Assembly: GCF_040954835.1 (NCBI RefSeq)
Contig: NC_090716.1
Span: forward strand, 11,655,275-11,719,274
From: Lepisosteus oculatus
Lineage: Eukaryota > Chordata > Actinopteri > Semionotiformes > Lepisosteidae
DNA length: 64,000 nucleotides
Reading direction: 5' to 3'
The notes below the pieces were generated by a model. It had not been told where the DNA came from, searched no databases, and saw nothing but the letters and a program-made list of their open reading frames with translations. Shown piece after piece: positions 1 through 11,900 of this stretch; the stretch's first letter is position 1; each line of letters opens with the position of its first letter. Made by a program: the position numbers and the translations under genes.

Positions 1-279
1 TTTAAAGTGTAAACTTCTTAAACCTGATGACAAAGTAAAGAGCTCCACTTTGGAATTTCAATCACATATTGATAACAAACATGCAAGAATAAAATGACTA
101 TTAGGGGAACATTCAAAATATCACCTGCTGTACATGCATACAATGTACACAGCTGGATAACACTCTGGAAAAGAAAGCTGAATTTGTCATGATAATTTAG
201 AAATCATACACAGGCCATTTGGAACACAGACCAATTATTCGGGGATATATGTAAAAACACAGAAAGGAAGTCCATCGAG

Positions 280-545
280 GTGGCTCTGTGGCTCAGGATC
301 TGTGCCTGTGACTGGAAGGTTGCTGGTTCAAATCCCGTGGCCAGCGGAGGAATCGTACTCTGTTGGGCCCCTGAGCAAGGCCCTTAACCCCAACTGCTCC
401 AGGGGTGCCATACAATGGCAGACCCTGCGCTCTGACCCCAAGCTTCTCCCTGTCTGTGTCTCTATGGAGAAAAGCTGGGGTATGCAAAAAATACGAATTC
501 CTAATGCAAGAAATTGTATAGGGCTCATAAAGAAATATTATATGT
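280..545 (+). repeat. tRNA-derived SINE copy
   Basis: A head with RNA polymerase III promoter-like boxes is visible: an A-box-like GTGGCTCAGG near 290 and a B-box-like GGTTCAAATCC near 325. The body CTGAGCAAGGCCCTTAACCCC (around 371) followed by a segment reading 'accctgcgctctgacccc' matches a SINE body common in ray-finned fish, as I recall it. The 3' boundary is vague. No intact tRNA fold is claimed; the short open frames here are incidental. Confidence 0.7.
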
Positions 546-2950
546 TATGGTGCAGTTCTACAGCACTCACCTTCTAAAATAAGATAGTTCTTAGTTCTGA
601 ACACATCATAAACAGGTTCCTATTTAATTTAAAAACTTGACCTGAAATACATTGGTTATGAAGCACAATTTTTGTAATTTTTGTTTTATTTGTAATCAAC
701 AATCAAATTTTTATGAAATGTCAAATCTCACTTCATTTGGTGCCTGGTTTGCAAGTACAGAGTAATGAGAAGGAGGAGACATTTCTGCACACTTTAAGTG
801 TGTATATAGCAGAAGAAAAAAAACTCAATTAAAAGTAACTCATACATTGAAAGAAACAGTGAAAAGGGAGGTATTTTCTGCAAATTTTAATGTTGAAATT
901 TGTGGAGTAATGGATTTCAGCAGTGAGCTGCAAATACTCTTCTCTTCCACTGTGTGCACCTGAACAGAGTAAGAAGGCCTGAATCAGCAGATCCCAGATG
1001 AAGAGCTGGACTATAGTTATGTTACAAGTCCTTAAGAAATCCTGGAGTTGTACTTTTCAGTGCCGATACATGAGCAAAAGTAGTCTGATCTTAGTTTTTT
1101 TTTTTAATTCTGGACATACTGCTGAACCCTATTTAATGCAGGTAACCCAGTAAGTAGGTGTCACAGTAGCATAATCTAGACAAAATAAAGGCATGTGAGA
1201 GAAGGTAAATTGGATATAGGATAGTAGTTGCTAAGTACCTGGAGGGGATCCGGGTCAGGTTTTTTTTAACACAGGTCTAGTAGCAGTAGGTTTTAAGTCT
1301 ACAGACATAACTACAGGCATAACCCCACATTGACAAGGTCAGTAACAAATGAGCAAAGAGCAGAGAAGTTAGCTTAGTGTCAGGGTGTAGAATGGGGTCG
1401 AAGACACAGGTAGCAGGTTTTAGGTAACAAATCAGTCACATGAGTGACATCAACTGCGGTCAAATAAAGACTCTCAAACCTATGAAATCAGGAGAGGAAG
1501 AAATTGTCATGATCACAGGACATGAGTTTAATTTGCTGTGAGAGAATTTAGTTAAGAGTTTAGAATTTTACAATGATCACTAGAGGGAGAGACCGCAGAG
1601 ATGAGCTTATTAAAGTATTTTGTTGTTGGTGCAGAAAAGGTCTGAAGGATTAAGGTGACCCCTTTTAATAAGACTGAAACCAAAGGAGGAGGTGGTCATC
1701 TTAATGGAGTCCCTGTGGGTGAACAGTCATCCTTGTCTTCCTCAGCACAAACTCTGAAGACACTGACTTGCTGTCTTTAGAGAGCACAGTACATTTGTGT
1801 AGAAGGGGAAGGATGAACAAAAAGAAAAAAGAGTTTCAAGACAAGTTTCAGGACTTGCGTCAGTGTTGTGTTACAGATAGAGATTTTAGTGCTCTACTGT
1901 CTCCACTTGCTATACAAAATGATAACATCACAATGACTTGTTGGGGACTGTAAGGCTCACACAGATTACAGAAGTCTAGATAAGTACCTGTGGATGGTGT
2001 AATAGTTTATACTTCATACAAACATATGATATAAGATATAAGAACAAGGCTTACTAAAGTCTTCATGATTTAAGTTTGATATAAATATTTTGGATATAGT
2101 TACAAGAATAAAACGACCAGATGCCACAGAGCTCAGTCTGCACCTGGAATGAGCACCTGTACTGGATTATAATGCAATTAAAAGCAGCCGTGGTATGAAA
2201 TGCGTGAGGGGAGACTTTGTAGAAGTCCTTGAAATCTTTTAAGTTTACAAGGGGAAAACTCAAGACATACTTGATAAGGACAAGGAAGAAAGTTAAACAC
2301 TTTTAGCATGAAGTGGATTCTTGTAACAGTTCACTAAAGTTTGCTGCAAAAAACAGGATGTTCGAAATCTTCAAACAATCAGTTTTGTGTTGTATTAGAA
2401 TTACATGGCTTGAACTCTGATAGTACAGACAGCTCAGTCTTGTGGAATTCCTTCAGTTTTGTTTTCAATAGTGCCAATAGGATTTTGTGAAAACATTAAA
2501 TTCCTTCCAATGGTTCAAATCATTTTAGGAGTAAGATCTGTACTGCTCCAATTAGAAGCTTCTAATACTCTTTTCTTACTAAATCAGTGAAGAATGCATG
2601 ATTGCAGTTTTTTTTCTGAACTTTATCATACTTGCTTGTTCATTCTGCAGCATCACTTTCAGTATCAGCTCAACATGCGAGAGGGTACAAAGCCCCATTC
2701 CAACGTCTTCCCCTTGCTGTATTAGAATATATAGTGCCCCCTGTAAGTAGTTGGACAGTGAAGTCAAATTTGATATTTTTGCTTTATACTCAAGCAATTC
2801 AGATTTGAGATGAAAAGATGAATGAGGCAAAAGTACCAAAAGTCACCTTTTATATCTGGGGATTTCTGTGCTTTAATATTTAATAATAATAATGTTCCAT
2901 CCCCCCATCTTAGTTGAGCATATGAATTTGGACTAATTAACTATATGTAC
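546..2950. other. Gene-free AT-rich stretch
   Basis: No exon-like conservation pattern, recognisable protein or RNA gene was seen. Open frames are all under 90 codons and have no recognisable motifs. Confidence 0.6.
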
Positions 2951-2959
2951 ATTGAAGTA

Positions 2960-3690
2960 GTATAAGACTGAGGGTTTGGTTACAAATCCTTTGTACACAA
3001 TAACTGCATCAACGGCCCACTGACATCACAAAACCTTTGGCTTGTTCTTTTGTGATGCTTTGCCAAGTCTTTGCTGTAGCCATTCCCAGCTGCTGTTTGG
3101 GGCATTTATGACTTCAGTCTCCTTTTCAGCAAGTGGAATGGATGCTCGATTGGATTTACATCAGGAGTGTAAGACTATCCTCTTTTTCCCCCTGATGAAC
3201 TCTTTGGTCCTGCTGGCAGTGTGTTTTGGGTCATCGTCTTGCTGCATGATGGTGCACTGGCCATTGTGTCTGGAAGCATTTTCTTGTACACAGGCAGACA
3301 AGATGTTTCTGTACGCCTCTAAAGTCATCCTCCTGCTATAACCATTTATTACGTCGTCAATACAGATAAGTGAGGAAGTTCCAGATTATGATACCTTGAC
3401 CCATGCATTGCGGAGATTGTTAGTGATTGCAACAACTTGTTTTGGAGTTTTTCTTCACAGCTCCAATAATGTGTCTATTATCAACTGCAGGTATTTTTGT
3501 AGACTGACCTGATTTTTGCCAATTGCCAAGTACACCAGTGGTTTCTTTTTCAAGATTCAGGATTTTGCTATGCCCAGTTTGTCTGCAATGGCTCTTCAGA
3601 AGGGAATGCCTGAAAGGTGTTAACCGGGAACTTTTCAGTGGAATCACAACTGCTCTGGAAATGTTGTTTTTTTTAAGACTCAAAACAGAA
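2960..3690 (-). mobile_element. Decayed Tc1/mariner-like transposon, transposase fragment
   Basis: Read on the minus strand, 3683-3420 encodes a Tc1-type N-terminal DNA-binding segment with the recognisable stretch KSGQSTKIPAVDNRHIIGAV followed by KKNSKTSC, close to the fish Tc1 '(R/K)SGRPTKIPAVDNRRI' segment. The part at 2990-3350 matches the C-terminal end of the same transposase in reverse complement (for example the run around 'aagtggaatggatgctcgattggat'), but in shifted frames. The catalytic middle appears deleted near 3400. This is a dead copy. Terminal inverted repeats were not located, so the limits are approximate. Confidence 0.7.
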
Positions 3691-4985
3691 TGATCATGTA
3701 TTAAAGAGAGAAAATATGGAAACTTTCTGGGATGCTGGCTTTGTATGATGGTGATGAACTTCAGCTTCCCTTCAATACCTTGATGGACAGGAGAGGTGTT
3801 TTCACAGCTACAGCATGTCCTTTTATTAATCTGTCAACACAATTTAGATTCAACCAGCATGTTTTAAATGGAAGAACACACACCGTGGTGGATAACATCA
3901 CCCATTTACCCCTAGTTTTACATTTCATACAATGATTTAAAGACACATGGTAGATGCTTCAACTGGACATATATCACCACACAAACTTTTCCAGTGTTCA
4001 AAAAGTGTTGATGCACTTGGGTAGGAGTGAACCAGTAATATGCAGACAAAGCTTCTTCTAAGTAGTGGAAGATTCCAATCTACATTTGGGCAAATTGAAT
4101 GTAATGAACAAACACCCAAGCCCTCCACTTCCCCATATTTTCTGTTTGTGTCCTATGAAGAAGCCCAGTGTTACTTGTAACGGTGCAATTCAATTCAGTA
4201 TAATCCATCTGAGGTAGTCCACATCTAGACCCTTGTGAATGGAAACTGGTTTCCAGTCAAACATTCTGTAACACGTTTTTCATAAAGATATAACTAATGC
4301 ATTGACGGCCTACATTGCATTCTGCGCTGGATGCTTTAAAAGAACTATGAAGAAAACTGACATTTAATTTACACAAATAAACAGTAGGGCTTCAAAGAAT
4401 GTGGACTAAGTGATTTGTTGTAAAGCTTTTATCAGAGTAATCAGCAACAGTGTTTCAAAAAGAATTAAGTTATCTCTCCAGTTTGCTGCAGAGGTAAGGA
4501 ATTTAAACAAACGTGGTCCCTGGATTAGCGGCCTACGTTTGCAATAAAGCACAAAATATCCTCATATCCAATACCTGTGCCAGGGCATGTTTAATAAGGT
4601 GAAGGTTCCGTTTTGATCTCTTTTTACTTTCATCGCAGTAGGTGGTTTTAAGAATTAACGAGGGCCTATCGAGTGCTCTAAAAAAATCAAATGTATATTG
4701 CTGAGATACTTTGAGCTTTGATTTCAAATCCGATTATGTATCGATCGATAATTCATAAAAGCGTCGATCTCTCTCGTATGAACCTTTGATATTAGGCTTC
4801 TTTTGTTGTTGTTGACAACCGGTCTTTACCATTTTAAACGCACGCAATTAAAATGCAACCCGCGCATAATTTAATTATGTCAGCTATTGAAATGTGCACG
4901 CTTTCCCCCGAGCCGCTGCCTAGTGCGGAGACACCAGCATCTCTGCACTAATTCCAGCTTCTAGCTCGGGTGCTGACTTACATCA
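3691..4985. other. Gene-free stretch, possible transposon flank
   Basis: Nothing certain. The first few hundred bases may be further transposon-derived sequence, but I could not match them. From about 4860 the sequence becomes less AT-rich with more CpG, leading into the candidate promoter. Confidence 0.4.
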
Positions 4986-5298
4986 GTTCCGCTCTCTATA
5001 AACTTCGCCCTCTGGTTCCTGTTCAAAAATGACAAGCCTAGTGTGGAGGCACGCGGTGACGTGACAAGATCCGTCTATTTTTTTTTTCCCTTTACGAATA
5101 GGAAGGAATAAACTTTATCCTGGGCCGCAGAGAAACCCGAGATCCGACATAACCCCACTTTGCGAAGCTACCACTTTGCATTTGGCGTGATTAAAGGCGC
5201 TGGATGTAAATACCTTGCGTGGCTGCATGAACGTAGACCACGAAACACCAGAGGAACGGTCACGTTTTCTTTTTTTTTTTCTTCTAACGGTGGTAAGT
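4986..5298 (+). promoter_or_regulatory. Candidate promoter and non-coding first exon
   Basis: A TATAAA box lies at 4997-5002 in a locally CpG-richer segment. A CRE-like TGACGTG lies near 5057, and a consensus donor GTAAGT lies at 5293-5298. A transcript starting about 30 bases after the TATA box would give a first exon of roughly 265 bases. It could be the non-coding first exon of the C11orf24 ortholog, whose first coding exon has a splice acceptor at 20144 and so needs an upstream exon. Nothing links them directly. A minus-strand promoter for another gene is also possible. Confidence 0.25.
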
Positions 5299-5961
5299 CA
5301 TCAAACAGCTTTGTTAATGCAAAGTTTCATGCTTTGGTACCGTTTAAAGGGAAACGCATAAAGGGCTTTAATCATGAACATGCCACACTTAACGTTACAC
5401 CTCCAGGGGGAAAATGCACGGTGATTTATTGTCGACTATGATTTCAGGGCTCTTGTTTTGACTCTTCACTTTAAATTTGACTTTTGTTTCAGTGTAAGTA
5501 CATTGAATGATCTGTAGAACGCAGTTCAATAGTAAGGAACACAAAAAGCCTAGGATCATATTGTTTACGAAATATAATGTCATCAGATACATTTCTTCCG
5601 GTTTGCTGTTACAAATGTGCAAACACCGTTGTACCAATTAACTTGACGAAGCTCGGGTTTAGTAGCCGGGTCTTGTAAGTAATTGTGTATTGTGGTTTTG
5701 CACTTTCACAGATTAGCTGTACAAAAGAAGTTGACGTTGTCTATTAATTTGGTAATCTGACATTATTTGTCACAAAAAATACCAATTGAATTGGGTTTTT
5801 TTTTTTGCACAATTTGACCTTATTTTATTTTGAAAGAATTTGTATTTGTCGAGTATAATGTCTGGAATTTACGTCATTCAGCTATTGTTTGATTTGTTTT
5901 ATGCTGCCTTTTGTTTCTAGAAAGTCTAGAACATGTGTTAATAATAATAGCTTACACTATT

Positions 5962-6055
5962 AGCGTCCAGAAAAGCGCTTATATAGCGCTTTTCTGGACG
6001 CTCCACTCAAAGCGCTTTACAGGTAATGGGGACTCCCCTCCACCACCACCAATCT
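5962..6055 (+). repeat. SINE fragment with a perfect 18-bp hairpin
   Basis: The segment 'agcgcttttctggacgct' plus 'ccactcaaagcgctttacag' and 'taatggggactcccctccac' matches the end of a repeat common in fish genomes, which I recall as a 5S-rRNA-derived SINE-like family. Only about 90 bases remain. The first 41 bases form an inverted repeat: arms 5962-5979 and 5985-6002 are perfectly complementary with a 5-base TATAT loop. Confidence 0.55.
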
Positions 6056-8670
6056 GCAGCATTAAGATGCTATTTCTTTGTGTCATATTTGTCAACTGTT
6101 TCAGGATCAAGCAATAAAATTCTAAATATTTGGAGTGAATTGTATTGTTTTTCAGGTTAATTTGTTAGCTTCGATTCTGTTATTAAACCTTTTAGTGATC
6201 ATTTTGTTGTTTTCACTTTTGAAAGAATGTGTAATTTTCGATCTGCCTGCAAGATTACCTAATACAAGTCTTGGGGGGGGGGAAAAGTCAACCTTTTTTT
6301 GTGGGTTTTTTTGCCACCAAAAGGTTTTTCCACAGCTCAATAAAAGCAACTGCTTTCCTCCCAACCACGGTAACTTTGTATATAAATAAAAAGGACAGCT
6401 AAAAAAAAAACCAAACATATAAGGAAACTTTTTAAGCAAGTCTAAGAACAAAGCGATTAACTTACTGTAACTCATTCAACATCAGTACACCTACTGTCAA
6501 ATAACCGTAGCAAAAATCCAAAGTTTAAGGTTCTGAAGTGATTCCAGTAGAATGTATGCAGTAGTGGCGGATTCTACACGCAGTATCCTTCAGACTTGAG
6601 CTAATGGCAAACCAAGGGTGATCTGTTGGGTGGGAAGCTTTGGGGACTAACCTGGCTAAATCAAAGTGCATTCCACACATCACTTCGTTTGTACTGCAGG
6701 AGTGATATCGCGTGAGGTATGCATTCAACGTTTCCAACCAGAAGTGTGTACATCTTTCTCCAACTAAAAAAAGACAGCTTTCCTCTCATTAACTCCTTGT
6801 GACTGCCTATATCATGTGTTGCTTGGTTATTGCAGGATTTTACTGTACAGCTGAAGTCATGTGAGGGCTTATCTTAACCTAGTGCTCTGTGATGCACTAT
6901 TGCTGGTCTCTTTAAGACACATTTGTCCTTTTTTTTTATGGGCATTACTTGCATTCCTCAAGCATAATCATGTTTTGTGTTGTCTGTACCTATTTATTTT
7001 TTAATTCAGAACAGAAAAAGAATCTTCATCTATGTACAAGGAAGTCAGACTTCACTAAACAAATTTGGTCGTAACATTTGAATTTAGAAAGTATTTCTGT
7101 GTTGGTTAAATACTGTATTCATTTTGATAGGCTCTTTATCTTATTTTCAAGTAATGCAAGTTAATGACATTTAATCAGAAAATCAGATGTGTGGTTTGAG
7201 CTTATACCTTAGCCACATCTAATCTCTAAATATACCTCAGGCGCTGACCACATTGATTGAGAACATCAGAGTAAGACAAAGTTGTTGGTAAAGAAAACTA
7301 GGTAAACAATCAACACACTATATAGTTGATCTTTTTAGTGCAACAAAAGATCACAGTTCAATGATCAATTGATCATCTCGTGATCAAGGGTCTCTGTGAT
7401 TCATGTGGTCTAAATGCAATATTAATAGTGATGTTGGTGTCAGACAATGATTTCTTAGCCTAATGCTTGGTTATTTTGCCTTTGACTAACTGGTAACTAT
7501 TGCGTCATTGAAGTGCATGTTGAAACAGAATCGGCAACAAGAAGATTCTGGCTATAAACCTCAAACGGCACAAAATCTCTGGAGTTTTAGAAATATTTTA
7601 GTTAAAACAGGAAGACAATAGAACATGACTGGTGATAAGATCCCAACAACACTGCACATCGAAAGCACAGTGGCACTTTTAAACCTATTGGGTGCTTATT
7701 TTAGCATCCTAAGATGTCCTGTCAGCACTTAAGATACCTGCCACTTTGCAGCTCCCTGTTGTCTGGCAACACAAGGCTGTTTTTTTTTTTTTTTTTTGTA
7801 CCTGCTACTGTTTTAAATGGATATTCTGTTTATGCTTTCTTTGAATGTTTTTTTTTTAATGTTGCCAGGTGTATAGTAGTTGTTGGGTACTATCTGTCTG
7901 CATCTCTAGTATCACTGAATGGTCATGGAAGATGGTACTGTAGGTCTAAGTTACAAAATGACTGAGGCAGATGCTAATTCTGACACGGGCAGACTGGCCC
8001 AATAAAAACGGTTCTCTATACGATATCGAGAGCAGTGCGATTGCTTAACGAAGTGTTATGTTTTTGTTTGGTTTAGGTTACAAACGGGTAAATATGTTAA
8101 AAGACCAGAAGAGCCAGTTAATCCGTTTCATTGTTGGTATTTGAAATAAGGCTGCAGTTGAAATCTAACACTAAGGCAAAAAAAACATGGAAAATGTATT
8201 GACTTAGGATAATAAGGCATATGGTAAGCTGCCACATTTTCAGATGTACAGCAGAAGCACAGTCTGCATACACGTGTTTGCTTTATAGGCTGTGGCCAGA
8301 TTTGCACATTCTCCAGGATCTTGACCACTAATCTATCGACCTTGCTGTTGATACATGATTGATCATACTGCAACTTGAGGCCCAGTCCATAGGTCTTGCA
8401 GTTAGTGGGGGGGAGAGAGAATAAACTTAACTCCCCAACATTGGATTTAAAATAGTTTTGATCTTGAATTATGAAACTTAATATTGATGTGATTGAGAGA
8501 GAAGATGGTAAGAGGTGTTTTCTGTGAATACTATACTGAAACCAAATGGAAAATATGAAATGATCTGCAAGATGTCTGTAGTTGGTACCTGAATGTTGCA
8601 CAGGTGTACAGTTTGGAAAATGTTTTGATTCTGAAAATGTATGAAGCACTGTCAACAAACTGGATGACGA
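6056..8670. other. Gene-free stretch
   Basis: No recognisable gene. There is an 18-base T run at 7780-7797. A minus-strand open frame of 176 codons (8658-8128) is the longest unexplained one in the window. Its product has no recognised motif and no exon-like splice context, so I do not call it a gene. Confidence 0.5.
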
Positions 8671-8970
8671 GGCGGGCGATGGTTATCATTGCTGCCTCAC
8701 AGTGCTGGGGTCCTGCATACAATTCTGAGCCCTGCTATCTGTGTGGAGTCTGCATGGGTTTCCTTCTACGGTCTTAAGACGCATTGGTAGATTAATTTGA
8801 CTTCGGGGGGGGGAATGGCCTTGGAGTGAGTGTGTGCGTGTCTGTGTCTGTGTGTGCCCTGCAATGGACTGGCAGCCCACCTAGGGAGTTTCCTGCCTTG
8901 TCAGTAGCTCGCTGGGATAGACTCTGGCTCCACCGTGACCCTGTATTGGAATGAGTGGTTAGAAAACTTA
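8671..8970 (+). repeat. tRNA-derived SINE-like repeat, degenerate copy 1
   Basis: This is the fish repeat family with 'gctgcctcacagtgctgggg' at the head, 'tgccctgcaatggactggca' in the middle and 'gctgggatagactctggctc' near the end, closing with a 'gatgga'-like tail. The order of these blocks matches the copies at about 45948 and (reverse) 22452. Strong decay and a G run break the middle. Confidence 0.7.
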
Positions 8971-11900
8971 TGGATGTACATGTACCATCATATCAAGGAG
9001 TAATGTGTCAGGGTGGATACTTATTTCAATGCATATTTGGTTAGAAATGCCTGTCTGGTGCTCCCATACAGTATTTATTGTACCCTGAGTGTTCATGATG
9101 TGTGCCCATCTCAGAGCTGTGACAAGGTTGAATTGGATGACTGCATATATCTTTTTGTGAACACCTGTGATGCACAGAAAGACATCTAAGATATTACAAG
9201 ATTAAAGCTGTGCACACATTTCTGAACACATTGTACCTTAATTGTAAAGGGCAGACTATAATAGCAGAATGCAGGTTTGTTGAAGTCTGATTTGGGCCCA
9301 ATTTGGTTGTGTGCTCTCACCACTCGGTCGCTTTGCTGGAAACCGAGCAAGCTTAGGCTCTTCAAAGATACTGAGGAAATGCACTGCACTTCATGGACTG
9401 ACTAATTCATACTGCTTAGTACTTCCTAGTCACATCTATTTCATGTATTGTTCTGGTTGAGTTAAATAAGTCCAAATCCCCACAATGTTTAATTTATTAT
9501 CATGTGGTCTTCAAGGGTAAGAAACATTCTGTTTTTTACATCCCCTCTCCTATGATGAGTCTAATAAGTTATGTACAGTATTGTTGTGTTTCAGAATCAT
9601 CATAGTACCAATTAAAAATCTGGTACTCCTAAAGTGGCCAGTTGATCTTGCTGGAGAAGTTGCATGATGTGCTTAATGTACTCTCGTATACATGTTTTCT
9701 TTACAGAATGTAGTGGAAGCAGCAACATAATTTAAAATCACCGTTATTAAAATGGTGTAAGGGAATTTGAGAAAAGTGAGTCTGAGCTATTCCAAAGTGA
9801 CGGACTCTAAAGTATTCCCTGGATTGTTAAGAAACATTGACCTTGTCATTGTTACTTAGCAGCATTCTGAATAATAAAGGGATAAATCAAAAGTCTGGAA
9901 AAAAGGTGCAAAGTCTCCATGATACAATCATTTTTCTTAGCATTAGTCAACAGAAGCATAGAAAGATGCATGTGCCACTCGCCATTCTGATTTAATTTAC
10001 ACTTCAGTTAATAATCCTGATAACCTTTGCAGGCTGTAGCAGAACTCATTTATCACCCCTACCATGCCCGTATGTTTCCTGTGGTGCTTTGGTGTCTGAG
10101 ATGAATGTTTAAAATACGCTTACAGCTTCGCCCGGGTGAAAAGGCAGAGCGTTCTCTCCGAAACTGACAAGTCTGCATCCTAGAAGCAATATCAGTAATG
10201 CTGCACAAAGTTATGAAACACTGTGCATTTATTTTCTCATGAAAGGCCCTTTATAATGGCATAATTTTGCCTTGTTTAAAGAATTAGGGGTTGAATTTTT
10301 GTTTCGCAGAAAACAAAAGCTTCTTCACTGCGAACCGTATTGGCACATTTGCATTAATCGTGTTTACGGTTATGGTTGTAGAGAAAAGTGGGTTGCAAGT
10401 GAGCAGTTGCAAGGGGGCATCATCTTCTTGCAACCCCCTCATGTTGGAAAATATTTCTAGCTTGCAGAATTGAGTGGTTGAATGTGCTGATATGAACAAC
10501 ACGCTTGTGAATTTACTGTGTGAAAGGTTTTGAGAAACAAGGAGCAAGCCTATGGTGACTCTTGGCTCATGTAATGTACATAAGGGGAGACGACGCGTTG
10601 TGCATTAATTGTCCTCGTTTTTCCGTCTTCCGGTTGGGTCTTGGTTCAGATCAAAACGCAAGAAATACGTTTTCACACTATTAGGGCCTTCATTTCAATT
10701 GTAATGAACAGTCCTTGTTTCTATCCCAGGTGCTCTCTGGAAAGGATTTCATGCTGTACTGTGGGGCAAAATGTTTGTTGTCTGAAATGTGGCCCCTTTT
10801 AAAGGTTTAAAGGTAAAAGATGCTACGGTGTAGAGCTGTGGCAGGGCACTCCATCACTGTGCACAGCAGGCCAGAAGATGCAGTGCTGAAAAGCATAAAA
10901 TCCGACACCTGACAGGAAGGCGGGCAGCACGCTGATTGATGCGGGAGAGTTTTGTGTGTCCTGAGCAAGACGCCTCGCACAGATTGCAGATGGATGCCAA
11001 GTGTGAATGTTTTCTTCCACTGCTCATTTTTCAGTTTTGCCGGCAAATCGGCCAGCTTCATTTAATTATGGCTTGCTGTAGGCAGGCCGTCCTGCGACTC
11101 GCAGTGTGAAATTCACACCAGTGTGTGTTCTGAGAATTGAATTGCTTGAGGATGTTTGCAGTAGAAAGGAAAAAGTAACAGAATTGGGAAGATGAAAATA
11201 CATAAATCTTGGGAGGGAGGAACAACCCTTATTAAGCTGTGTTAGCGGAGCCTGTGATGAATTAGGTTGATTGAAATTGGAAATCTTATTCAATGTGTAT
11301 GTATTCTAAAAGTGAACTTCCTTGCATCTTTTCTCCATTGCACAGAAGTAAATGAGCTCTTGTTTCACAATCTGTGCACTATGGATTGCATTTAATTATA
11401 AATGCAAATTTACACGCCTTGTTACAAAGGCTGGCTGGTGACGGAGTAAAACCTTAAGCAATACTGCAAGGGATGTTATGTTGGTTTCTGAAGTGCACTT
11501 AACTCTCTTCAGCTTCAATGCCGCACCTCTCTCACTGTCTGCATGGCATGATGATGTTCTGCCCATGTAGCCCTGACTGAAGTGCCGTGGTCCCTGCTGG
11601 CCTTCTTTGTATTGGCTTGCAAAGCTAAGATGAGAGCAGAGCACTGTGTTTAATTTACTACTTCAATCCACTGACTCAATATTTGCAAAGCACTGTGCTT
11701 ACACACCCTGTGGTTTTGCTAAGGGGCTGTGATCTGTAGTGGTGAAATAGACTTTTTACACTGGAGTCTGGTGTTTGTGTGCAGGGCTCAAATAAAGCTA
11801 ATTGTGGGTAAGACACTGTCTCGGCCCATTCATAGGAGAGTGCATTGCAATGATTGTTGCACATCAAGTGAAAGATGCAGAGGCTGCAAAAATGACCAAC

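Noticed and set aside
280-345. A tRNA gene at the A/B-box-like sequences
   Set aside because: The boxes belong to a SINE head; no complete cloverleaf can be drawn and the SINE body follows directly.
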